DNA of 64,000 nucleotides from Treponema succinifaciens DSM 2489 (GTDB taxonomy: Bacteria; Spirochaetota; Spirochaetia; Treponematales; Treponemataceae). Under the pieces are notes generated by a model. It made no database searches, was not told the DNA's origin, and worked only from the letters and a program-made list of their open reading frames with translations. Positions 19,380-27,645 of the stretch are shown in pieces (the first letter of the stretch is position 1; each line of letters opens with the position of its first letter). The stretch covers positions 1 through 64,000 of the forward strand of contig NC_015386.1 of the NCBI RefSeq assembly GCF_000195275.1. Direction: 5' to 3'. The position numbers and the translations under genes are program-made.

Positions 19380-20359
19380 TAGTAAATGAAGCGACTGCCA
19401 TAGATTTATGGAATGGAGGATTGGATAAGATTTTTCCAAAAAAACCATATTTTTACCATCCAATATATTTTATAAATCATATGGAGAGAGCTGGAGTATT
19501 CGAATTTAATCCATATAAAGGTCTGTCGTATAAAGATCTTTGCAAAAAAGGAGCCAAGATTAATGAGGTATATAATCGAGATAATCCCGCTGGGAATAAA
19601 TCAACAAATAAATGTACACTTCCTACAGATTGGACAGTTGTTGATAATCCTGGGTTTACAACAAAACCATCAAATATTGAGAACAAATTTACCGAAGGTA
19701 ACGCTACTGGATATGGTAAAGTAACAGGTTTGTTCAATGAAGATTACCTTCCTGTTACGAGATTTACAAAGAATAAAATAGAATATCCTTACTCAGTTTA
19801 TAGGAATTATTATTATCATTTTGGAGTAGATTTTTCAGGAAAAAAGGGAGATCCTATTATAGCCTTAATATATGGTAAAGTTGTTGCAAAATGCTGGATT
19901 TCAAGTAATGGACGATGCCTACTTATACAGGGAAAAACATCGAATCATTTATATATGCTCTGCCATCTAAGTTCATATGGTGATAAAATTCAGGTAGGAA
20001 CTGAAGTGTATCCAGGTATGGTAGTTGCAAAAGTCGGAACATCAGGAGGTGCAAGTGGTTCTTATAGTGAGACAACTTTTAAAGACAGTGCTCATTTACA
20101 TCTTAGCATTATACAAAGTAAAGCAAATGTAAAAGTTGCAGATGTTCTTACAGCAGAAAAGGATATCAGTATAAAAGGAGGGGGTATGGAAAAACATCGT
20201 TCATGGATATCACCTACATATCTAGATCCATTTAATTATAAATATACTGGAGGTTGGATGCAAAATAAAACAGATGATAGTGAACAAAAGAGACTGGAAC
20301 TAGAAGAAAATTATAGAAAACAATTACAATCGAAAGAAAACGAAGGAGCAAAAAAATGA
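19380..20359 (+). pseudogene. C-terminal fragment of a second M23 peptidase effector
   Basis: The reading frame enters from the IS and continues with sequence matching about the last 320 residues of the 11576 peptidase (FEFNPYKGLSYKDL, NPGFTTKPS, GYGKVTGLFNEDYL). Both catalytic motifs survive: HFGVDFSG and SAHLHLSI. The first 800-plus residues are missing, lost with the tail of spike 2 at the IS junction. ATG 19481 is an in-frame internal start, so a peptidase-only product is possible. It overlaps the next gene by four bases, as in the complete module. Confidence 0.82.
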
Positions 20360-21522
20360 AAAACAAAGTGATATTTTTTTTATTATTTATTTTTTTTACA
20401 GAATTTTCTTTTTCGCAAAATAATGAATTAAATTATGTGATTACAGAAGATACCGTAGAATATTATAGAGAATATGAAAATGTTAAAACAAAAAAAATCC
20501 AAAAAGGAACCATACTATCTTTAAATTCTTTATCAAATATATTATATAAAAGTGATTTTTCACAAATAAATTCAGTATTATTAAATAATGAGGCAGAGGA
20601 AGATTTTTACATACCCGTATTCTTTGCTAAACCTAAAAATACATCGAATGTATTATCAACAGAATTAATTACACACGATCAAACTAAAAGAGTAAAAAAT
20701 CTAATTCCAGCTTATTATTTAAAAATTTTAAGAGATGGGAATCTAAGTAAATTAGAGAAATATGAAAAGCATTTTAATATTCGATATGTTGAAAGTGAGA
20801 GAGAGACTTTCTCAGCAAATGGAATAACTACAAATCTATCAAATTGTGGAATATATTTTTATTCTGATAATAAGATTGCTTTCAAGAATATTTTGAAGAT
20901 AGAAGAAAATTTATACGAAATCGAAGGTATTGCAAAGGGAGATTATGATGAACTTGAATACGATTTTGATTGTTTTAGGTGGAGTAGTATTTTAAAAAAT
21001 ACCTTTGATAATGAAGTTGAAAAATTTTACATTAAAATTGATGGCGATTATTTGAGTATTAGCAAATTAAATCAAGATAATTTAATTATAACATTAGTTT
21101 ATGTTGATAATTCTACAATGACAGAGCTTGATAATCTTTTTAGAAATAAAAAAAGGAACCTTTCAAAAGTAATTTGGCCACGTTATGCAGACGGTTCCTG
21201 TGACTATGATGAGAGCAAAAAGACAACTGTAGCAACTCAAACACAAAAAACAACTTCCTCTACAAATGTCTCTAAAAACAAATTAATGACCGTTCGCGAA
21301 AACCTAAAGCTCCGTTCAGGTGAAGCTACCTCTACTCAGGTTCTTACAGTAATGTCCGCTGGTACAAAAGTAAAAATCCTTGAACTCGGAAAAACTGAGA
21401 CAATTGACGGCATTTCTTCAAACTGGGTAAAAGTTGAAGTTCAAAAAGGTGCTAAAGACCGTGAGGGCAAGCCGATTAAACAAGGCACTGTCGGCTGGTG
21501 TTATGGTGGATATTTGGAGTAA
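20356..21522 (+). CDS. exported SH3-domain protein 2, candidate immunity
   Basis: The 388-aa protein has a signal peptide (KNKVIFFLLFIFFTEFSFSQ). It is a homologue of the 15061 protein: the regions around FYIKIDGDYLSI and LSKVIWPRYADGSCDY match, and the C-terminal SH3 domain (LMTVRENLKLRSGEATSTQV to GTVGWCYGGYLE) is highly similar. The middle is more divergent, as expected if each binds its own peptidase. It starts four bases inside the end of the truncated peptidase gene. It has outlived its effector, like the orphan immunity genes in other polymorphic toxin arrays. Confidence 0.68.
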   Translation: MKNKVIFFLLFIFFTEFSFSQNNELNYVITEDTVEYYREYENVKTKKIQKGTILSLNSLSNILYKSDFSQINSVLLNNEAEEDFYIPVFFAKPKNTSNVLSTELITHDQTKRVKNLIPAYYLKILRDGNLSKLEKYEKHFNIRYVESERETFSANGITTNLSNCGIYFYSDNKIAFKNILKIEENLYEIEGIAKGDYDELEYDFDCFRWSSILKNTFDNEVEKFYIKIDGDYLSISKLNQDNLIITLVYVDNSTMTELDNLFRNKKRNLSKVIWPRYADGSCDYDESKKTTVATQTQKTTSSTNVSKNKLMTVRENLKLRSGEATSTQVLTVMSAGTKVKILELGKTETIDGISSNWVKVEVQKGAKDREGKPIKQGTVGWCYGGYLE

Positions 21523-21539
21523 ATGAATGCAAAGCAATC

Positions 21540-21690
21540 CTTTGACAGAACTATTTCTCCCCTGCGAGCCTGCACGGACAAGGGATTGCAGCAGCGCCGC
21601 AAGGCGTACTTTGCTTTGCAAAGTATGGAGCGCGCAAGACGCGGAACTGCGGAAAGCCCGGTTTTTTGCGAAGCAAAAAATGCCCCAGAG
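21540..21690 (+). repeat. GC-rich structured element with two tight hairpins
   Basis: Between the SH3 gene and the spike 3 remnant lies sequence unlike either. It contains two perfect hairpins with 8-bp arms and 3-base loops: TACTTTGC/GCAAAGTA at 21607-21625 and TTTTTTGC/GCAAAAAA at 21662-21680. It replaces the 5' half of the spike gene. It may be a dispersed genomic repeat, but this cannot be tested from one window. Confidence 0.45.
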
Positions 21691-21699
21691 TAAAACCCA

Positions 21700-22266
21700 T
21701 TCGGAGAGCACGGTGCTCCAGACAAGAACCCATAGGATAGAAATCACCGACAAAGAGGGAAGCGAGGAGATACGGATAGAAAGTGCGGAAGGCCGTATGC
21801 GGGTGAGCATAGGGAAGTCCGGCGGGATAAAGGTCGAGAACGAGCTTGGCGGAATAAACATAAAGTGCAGGAATTTCAAATGTGAAGGCGAAGGCGAAAT
21901 TCACCTTGCGACAAAAAAGACTCTCACAGCTAGGACAGACGATGCCCTGAAGATAAAGGCTGGCGGAAGCCTGAACATCACAAGCGACAAGGCAGTTAAT
22001 CTCAAGGGCAAGAACATCAAGATGAGCGGTTCTAAGGGCGTTGCGGCAGAAGGCAAGCAGATAGCCGTTCAGGATGACAAGGTAATGGGCTTTGATGTTC
22101 ATATAATGGTGGTGCCGAGCGGAAGCGGAACTACAACAGTTCCGCTTCCTCATCCTTTTATTGGAAAACTTGCAGATAAGCTTTCTAAAGACGTAAAGAT
22201 AAAAGACAAGTCTTGTGCTACAAAAGACAGCGTTGCAAAGCATGACGATACTATGCACATGCAGCA
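21700..22266 (+). pseudogene. spike protein 3 remnant (stem and part of PAAR)
   Basis: Nucleotides match spike 1 and 2 from the start of the stem (STVLQTRTHRIEITDKEG) to the middle of the PAAR tip (AKHDDTMHMQ). The OB fold is missing on the left and the rest of PAAR and the Ig modules on the right. A frame open from 21527 to 22309 crosses both junctions, but its ends are unrelated sequence. The right breakpoint is where the minus-strand XRE operon begins. Confidence 0.85.
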
Positions 22267-22292
22267 GTGGGCAATAGGCTCGTGGTGTAACG

Positions 22293-23231
22293 CTAAAAAG
22301 CAATTCTGATTGTATTTTTCAATGTTATCAAGTGAGCCAATTCCTCTGCCGTGAATGTATATTCTGAGGTGGTAAGGTCGCTTTTTTCCATCAATGCTAG
22401 GACTGAAATATTTGAAGGGAAAATCTTTTCTATTACTTCTTTTAGTTCAGCTTCATTTGCAAGGAAATTTTCGTCATACATATTCTGAAAGAGTTTTGCA
22501 GAGCTGAAAATTCCGGCACGTTTGTCTGAAACATCGGCAGGTATTGACCTTGTGCTGCTGCTTATAATTCTTGCAGCACCTTTGTCATCTGTAAAGATTG
22601 TAAATTTATGGGTAGGCTCTGCGGGTAAGTGGAGCAGGATATATATGCAAATACCAATTAGTTGTTCTCCAAGATTGTCTTTGTGCTGCTTGTTTGAGCG
22701 AACAAGAGAAAAAAAACTCTCACATAAATCTTTATCTGTAGGAATTTCGTCATCACTAACAAGGACTTTTAACTCTGCATTATTATTAACCGTTTCCCTT
22801 ATCGTGGTCGTTGCTTTATTGAAATTCCTGACGGCGTAACGTAATTTTTCGTTTGCTGTAGCAGCAGACTGATAAACATCTGTCAAAAAGCCAAAGACAT
22901 AGCTTTCATTAAACAGGATGATTCTAATTCCATTTTCTGCCATTGCTTTTAAATACTGTATGACCTGTGAATGTAAATGATGCCTGTCGCCGGCTAGTTC
23001 CATAAGAACGCATTTTACAACGGTAACAACCGCATTTTTAGATTTGAGATAGTCATATATTTTAAGCTGGTACTGTGGTGGTAAGGCTGAATGGTGTTGT
23101 ACCGCACAAGTATCATAAAAAATGACGAGAGCGGCAGATTCTATTTCACTTTTACAAGTCTCAAATTCTGTTATTAAGTGAGGCTCTAGCTCATCAAAAT
23201 TGTCAGGATTTTCTGAATATAGTGTTGCCAT
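22293..23231 (-). CDS. PIN-like domain protein
   Basis: A 312-aa cytoplasmic protein. Residues 35-42 (LVIFYDTCA, D40) and 73-80 (VKCVLMELA, E78) give the start of a PIN-like nuclease fold, and FTIFTDDKGAARII further on could supply the later acidic residues. It is the last gene of a three-gene operon; its ATG shares one base with the stop of the ImmA gene (TAATG). PIN domains are usually RNases in toxin-antitoxin or defence units. The activity is inferred, and the family assignment is moderate. Confidence 0.6.
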   Translation of the reverse strand: MATLYSENPDNFDELEPHLITEFETCKSEIESAALVIFYDTCAVQHHSALPPQYQLKIYDYLKSKNAVVTVVKCVLMELAGDRHHLHSQVIQYLKAMAENGIRIILFNESYVFGFLTDVYQSAATANEKLRYAVRNFNKATTTIRETVNNNAELKVLVSDDEIPTDKDLCESFFSLVRSNKQHKDNLGEQLIGICIYILLHLPAEPTHKFTIFTDDKGAARIISSSTRSIPADVSDKRAGIFSSAKLFQNMYDENFLANEAELKEVIEKIFPSNISVLALMEKSDLTTSEYTFTAEELAHLITLKNTIRIAF

Positions 23232-24034
23232 TATTTTCTCGTCTTGACCTTTGAGATTAATATTTTAATATTCTCAAGAGCTTTTTTCAGAGTGCGCTCA
23301 TTTATATATTCTTTTTCTAAATATTCACGACCTTTATCTTCAACATGCTTAATCAAATATTCAGAGTTATCAATTTTCAAGGCATGTAAGTCTGTTGTAT
23401 CAAGCCATAGTTCTTCAAATTCGTTCTTAATTGTTTCTGGCTCAATATCCAAATATTGTGGAGTGGAAGATAATAAGCCGAGTTCATAGCAGCGGATATA
23501 TACCGCCATGAATGGAGCCTTAAAATAATTCATTAAAGATACTATTATTTTCAATTCAGTCTTGGACTTGTTTTCATGAATAGCTTTCAGTTTTGAGAAC
23601 ATTTGCTTAAATTCTATCTCAGGCATAAGCAGATTTCCGGCAAATTCATTGGCTCGCATCTCATTTTCATTTGAATAATAATCCAAATCAATACGCGCTT
23701 TATTTAGGGCTTCATCAGCTGGGAAAAAAATATGATAGAGTTCGTGGCATAATGCAAAATTTGTATTCAGTACAGGCATACTTGTATTTATTACGAGATA
23801 TGAGAGCGAATCCCCTTTATACACAAAAGCACCTATTTCATCATCATGCAACGGAAGTTGTATGGTAAGGTATTTTCTTTGCAAAAGATACGGGCGGACT
23901 ATTTGAAGTATGTCACGAATGCCGTCTAAATTCGACACTTCTATCTGATTACAGAAATTTGCTATATCCGCACGGATGTCTTTTGAATGAGATTTGCTGT
24001 AATTAAGTATGGCTCTGAGACGTTCTGTTGTCAT
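23231..24034 (-). CDS. ImmA/IrrE-type metallopeptidase
   Basis: The 267-aa product has the zinc motif HELYH at 97-101 and the downstream glutamate block NEFAGNLLMP (E130), as in the ImmA/IrrE family. Such proteases commonly cleave or inactivate a paired XRE repressor. ATG 24034 is chosen because GGAGG lies just upstream and it forms a TAATG overlap with the XRE gene; an in-frame start 15 bases earlier lacks this. The order XRE, ImmA, PIN-like suggests that the peptidase relieves repression of the operon. Confidence 0.85.
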   Translation of the reverse strand: MTTERLRAILNYSKSHSKDIRADIANFCNQIEVSNLDGIRDILQIVRPYLLQRKYLTIQLPLHDDEIGAFVYKGDSLSYLVINTSMPVLNTNFALCHELYHIFFPADEALNKARIDLDYYSNENEMRANEFAGNLLMPEIEFKQMFSKLKAIHENKSKTELKIIVSLMNYFKAPFMAVYIRCYELGLLSSTPQYLDIEPETIKNEFEELWLDTTDLHALKIDNSEYLIKHVEDKGREYLEKEYINERTLKKALENIKILISKVKTRK

Positions 24035-24396
24035 TATTCCTCCAGACACAAAAACGAATCGCGGGCGCTCAGAATAACATCGACATTTTCCATCAGCTCA
24101 AGCAGATTATTTGCGATGTTGCTTTGTTTTTTTGTGGGTTCGCCAGCATAAAAAGCAATTCGTGTTGCGGAAGACGGATAATTTGTTTTGATGTTAAAAT
24201 CTGGGGACAAAAAGTATTGCAGAGTCTTTCCGGCTGCTGTGCTTAAGACCTCCAAGTCTGTCTCTGAAGCGGATTGTTTTCCTGTGAGAATGCGAGATAA
24301 TTTGTTTTCTTCTATTCCTGACTTTCGGCTTATATAATTCTGCTTAATCTGCATGGTTGTCAGGAACTGATTGTAATTACTGACAAATTTAGACAT
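24034..24396 (-). CDS. XRE-family HTH regulator / antitoxin
   Basis: A 120-aa protein starting MSKFVSNYNQFLTTMQIKQN. The HTH covers about residues 8-60: QIKQNYISRKSGIEENKLSR then ILTGKQSASETDLEVL. The start at 24396 has GGGAG seven bases upstream. It is the first gene of the operon and likely represses it through the inverted repeat at 24424-24438. Confidence 0.82.
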   Translation of the reverse strand: MSKFVSNYNQFLTTMQIKQNYISRKSGIEENKLSRILTGKQSASETDLEVLSTAAGKTLQYFLSPDFNIKTNYPSSATRIAFYAGEPTKKQSNIANNLLELMENVDVILSARDSFLCLEE

Positions 24397-24423
24397 AGTG
24401 TTTCTCCCTGAAATTATAGCGAA

Positions 24424-24481
24424 TCTCAATATATGAGATAACTTATAAGCATATTATAGCATCTCTATTGAGAATCGACAA
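24424..24481 (-). promoter_or_regulatory. promoter and operator candidate for the XRE operon
   Basis: On the minus strand a TATAAT (plus coordinates 24453-24458) lies 17 bases from TTGTCG (24476-24481). Downstream of it, TCTCA-ATATA-TGAGA at 24424-24438 is an inverted repeat suited to a dimeric XRE repressor. The 143-base gap up to 24572 also serves the divergent gene at 24573, for which I see no clear promoter. Confidence 0.5.
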
Positions 24482-24572
24482 TAAAAACTATTTTTTATTA
24501 AAATATGAGAAAAACTCTTGTGGTTTAACAATCGACTAGAAATAATAGAGAATCTGTGATAGTTTAATAAGC

Positions 24573-26093
24573 ATGGAATCATTGCAAAGCTATAAAAGGG
24601 CTAATTTTTTCCCAGGATTAAAGGCAACTCCTGCATTTTGGAATGAAATGGAGGACTATCATTTTAATAAAGAAACATTGTATAACAGTTTATTTCATGG
24701 GTATGGAATTGTTCCAGAATATCAGCAATCATTACATGTTCAGGCTGAAAAAACTCGTGGTGGTCTTATTACGCTGCTTGTAGGAAGCGGGCTTGCTTTT
24801 GACGGATTTGGCCGTCCCATCTTTTTATATAAACCACAGGCTCTTGTCCTTGATCCAAAAAAATTTAAACTTCCTTGTACTGTCTATGTAACAATTTGTT
24901 ATAATGAGCGAATGGAAGATTTTTATGAAAATCCAGAAAATTATGAATTGCAGGGGTATCAACATAAAGAAGAGAATTCAAAAGTTGAAATCCTGAGCGA
25001 AGTTATAGACTATAACTCCTATGTTGAATTGGCTCGTATCAGGCTTGAGGATCCTGATGGAACTGGTATAAACGAAATAAAAAACAATGAGGCATTTTCT
25101 AATCCAGGACCGAATGCCATAGATTTTAGATTTGTTCCGTGGATAAATCGTGTTCGGAAAGGTATATCATCTTATTTGTTGAATCACATGATTAATCTTT
25201 TTGAATATACGGAATCTTTGGGCAACGCAGGATATGAGGTAATTCAATTAACATCATTAAGAAATCTTCAGTCAGTAGCTATGACTTCAAAGATGATTCT
25301 GCAAACAACGGGTGTCTACTTTGATGACCTTATCAATATGATAATTCCTATTTTTAATATGGATCATCAGGTTTTATTTGATATTGATGAATGGGAACGA
25401 GAACATGAGTCAGAAGGTAGGTTGTACACCACGAAAGCTGCTTATGAGGAAGCTCGTGTTGCAATGTATGCTCTTGGAGATTTGATAAAGTCTTATACTG
25501 GAGCCTATGATGAGATTGATAAAATACTGGATACTCATAATAAGGTTATTGATGGCCTAAAAGCAACGCTTGTTGAAAAAGAAGTGTCAACAAATGACAT
25601 TAAATTTATCAGTTACAAAATGCCGCGTGTTCTTCTTTTCGAGAACGAAAGATATACTCTGGTTGATTCAATTAATATGGCAAATGAGCAATCTCTTGAA
25701 TCTCATGAAGTTCGCTTTATTAATTGTAAGCATCCTACGACATCAAATGAAGCGTTCACTTATCCTGATGGGGTTCTTGTCCATGATGCTGTAAAACGAT
25801 GGATAGGTGGCGAGATGAGATTCCATTTAAAAAATATTGTAAAAGGTCGAAAAACCTTATTAGTTCGTCGGACAGATATTCTGAAAGGAAATTATAGCGT
25901 TGATGTGAAATATGAGGACAAAAGCTTAAAGACTCTTGTTATTGACGGCACGGATTCTCAAAACAGATGGCGTAATGTTTTTGTTATTTTTGATGAAGGT
26001 GAGATTAACAAATATACTCCTGAACTTTCTTTTGACATTGGGGGCCAGGGGAGAGACAATTCTGGTACAATCTGGGTTTATCAGTTATTATAA
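24573..26093 (+). CDS. conserved CIS structural protein, possibly baseplate or fibre-linking
   Basis: A 506-aa soluble protein with no signal or TM segment. The N-terminal third has FHGYGIVPEYQQSLHV followed by LLVGSGLAFDGFGRPIFL, a pattern recalling beta-rich baseplate proteins that attach fibres (and loosely TssK of T6SS). A helical middle part (about 200-340) and a beta-rich end follow. It opens the second structural operon and is followed by FHA and VWA genes. I do not recognise a named family with confidence; a role in the baseplate is inferred from the neighbours. Confidence 0.55.
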   Translation: MESLQSYKRANFFPGLKATPAFWNEMEDYHFNKETLYNSLFHGYGIVPEYQQSLHVQAEKTRGGLITLLVGSGLAFDGFGRPIFLYKPQALVLDPKKFKLPCTVYVTICYNERMEDFYENPENYELQGYQHKEENSKVEILSEVIDYNSYVELARIRLEDPDGTGINEIKNNEAFSNPGPNAIDFRFVPWINRVRKGISSYLLNHMINLFEYTESLGNAGYEVIQLTSLRNLQSVAMTSKMILQTTGVYFDDLINMIIPIFNMDHQVLFDIDEWEREHESEGRLYTTKAAYEEARVAMYALGDLIKSYTGAYDEIDKILDTHNKVIDGLKATLVEKEVSTNDIKFISYKMPRVLLFENERYTLVDSINMANEQSLESHEVRFINCKHPTTSNEAFTYPDGVLVHDAVKRWIGGEMRFHLKNIVKGRKTLLVRRTDILKGNYSVDVKYEDKSLKTLVIDGTDSQNRWRNVFVIFDEGEINKYTPELSFDIGGQGRDNSGTIWVYQLL

Positions 26094-26108
26094 AATTGGG
26101 GAATAAGA

Positions 26109-26477
26109 ATGGGATATAAATATTGTTCGGAAGGGCATATAATGGATCCATCTTGGAAGTATTGCCCTGTTTGTCTGGCTCCGTTAGCGGGGTGGCTTTT
26201 AACTCTCGATAAAGAGGGCAAGGCTCATAAGTTTTATACAATTCATGAAGGAAAGTCTTTTTTAGGAGCGGGGGCTGATTGTGAGCTTCGTGTTCTTGGA
26301 CAGGGATTAAGTCGTCAACAAGCCTATATTACAATAATTGACGGATTGTGTAATATTGTTGATATGGGAAATGGCGATTGTATGAAGGTAAATGATGTCG
26401 AGACAACTCGCTCGTCACTTATTGACGGTGATTTGATTCAATTTGGAGAAGCTGTTTTTAAGATAAAATTGTTATAG
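26109..26477 (+). CDS. zinc-ribbon plus FHA-domain protein
   Basis: A 122-aa protein. Residues 1-25 form a short zinc ribbon (YCSEGH then YCPVC). The rest is a compact FHA fold with the GKSFLGAGADCELRV and GLSRQQAYI strands and the NDVETTRSSLIDGD loop. FHA domains bind phosphothreonine; in T6SS, Fha/TagH proteins control assembly. No kinase is seen in this window. The serine in LSRQQ and the asparagine in VNDVE keep the binding residues. It lies 11 bases before the VWA gene. Confidence 0.82.
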   Translation: MGYKYCSEGHIMDPSWKYCPVCLAPLAGWLLTLDKEGKAHKFYTIHEGKSFLGAGADCELRVLGQGLSRQQAYITIIDGLCNIVDMGNGDCMKVNDVETTRSSLIDGDLIQFGEAVFKIKLL

Positions 26478-26487
26478 GTGTTCTTGT

Positions 26488-27645
26488 ATGAGGTTGTATC
26501 GCAGATTTGTCTTTTTGTTTATATTCATATTTTCTTGTGTTCTTGCTATTGAAGCAGAAGAAAAGCAAAACTTAAATGTTAAAATTGAGCAGATTATTTC
26601 CAAGGATTACCCAGAAATGACTGCTTATACGGTAATAAAAAACAATAAGGGAGAGCTTATTTCTGGATTAGCTCCCGGGCTTTTTTCATTCAGAATTGAT
26701 ACTGCTGAAATAAAAGTAAAATCAAAGATAGTTCCTTTTTCTATGTCGGATGAGGGCGTTGACTATACGATAATGATTTCAAACAACGGCATTATGGAAG
26801 GAGAGCCTTTTGATTTTCAAAAGAATGCCCTGCTGAAATTCGTGGAGTTGATGTCAGACCGAGATACGCTTTCCATTTATACTATTGGAGAGGATGCAGG
26901 TGAAGTTGTCCTTGATGTTACGAACAAGACATTTGATTCTGCGGTTATCAATAAAATAGAGTTATCCGAAGGTCAGCCGCGATTGTATGATTCTATTATG
27001 AATCTTATTAGGAAGGTTGAGCAGAAAAAAGGAAAGAGAAAAGTTGTCATTATTCTTTCTGATGGTCGAGACCAGAACAGTCGTTTTTCAAAAGACCAGT
27101 TGATTGAGACTTTAAGCAACAGCGGACTTCCTGTTTATACGGTTGGAATGAAAGTCCTTTCTAACCAGTCATTAAGCAATCTTGATGAGATTTCTCAGTT
27201 AACTGGTGGTACATACTATTATAGTACGCGATTCAAAGATATTCCTGATAATTTAAAAAAAGTTGTTGACTGTATTAAGCAAAGTTATATAGTCAAATTA
27301 AAGGTAAAAAATGTAAAAGGTGATGATCAGGCTCATTTATTAGAGATTAAGGTAGAGGAAACTGAGTCAAAGGGTCGAGGCGTTAAGACTTTTATTGCGG
27401 TAAAGCATCCGATTCCTCGCTGGTTGCAGTTAGTATTTTTAGCTCTTGCTATTATTCTTTTTGTCGGTGTAATTGTTCTTTTGATTGTTAAGAAAAGCCT
27501 AAAAAGGAAAAGTATGGGAATTACTAGGCGAAGATGTCCTGATTGCAGAAGCATTATGAAAGATAATTGGGAAAGCTGCCCATTTTGCAAATATATGCCA
27601 GAGCTTGCAAGAAAGAAATCAAAGAAAAATAAGGGAAAGAAATAA
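26488..27645 (+). CDS. membrane-anchored VWA-domain protein with C-terminal zinc ribbon
   Basis: The 385-aa protein has a signal peptide (1-24), a von Willebrand A domain (about 85-270, with KRKVVIILSDGRDQNSRF), one TM helix (about 310-336, LVFLALAIILFVGVIVLLIV) and a cytoplasmic zinc ribbon (CPDC and CPFC, about 349-367). The usual MIDAS DxSxS is not kept; the position reads TIMISNNG, so metal binding is doubtful. The VWA part would be periplasmic and the ribbon cytoplasmic, next to a small FHA protein with a similar ribbon. It may tie the particle to the membrane. Confidence 0.78.
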   Translation: MRLYRRFVFLFIFIFSCVLAIEAEEKQNLNVKIEQIISKDYPEMTAYTVIKNNKGELISGLAPGLFSFRIDTAEIKVKSKIVPFSMSDEGVDYTIMISNNGIMEGEPFDFQKNALLKFVELMSDRDTLSIYTIGEDAGEVVLDVTNKTFDSAVINKIELSEGQPRLYDSIMNLIRKVEQKKGKRKVVIILSDGRDQNSRFSKDQLIETLSNSGLPVYTVGMKVLSNQSLSNLDEISQLTGGTYYYSTRFKDIPDNLKKVVDCIKQSYIVKLKVKNVKGDDQAHLLEIKVEETESKGRGVKTFIAVKHPIPRWLQLVFLALAIILFVGVIVLLIVKKSLKRKSMGITRRRCPDCRSIMKDNWESCPFCKYMPELARKKSKKNKGKK

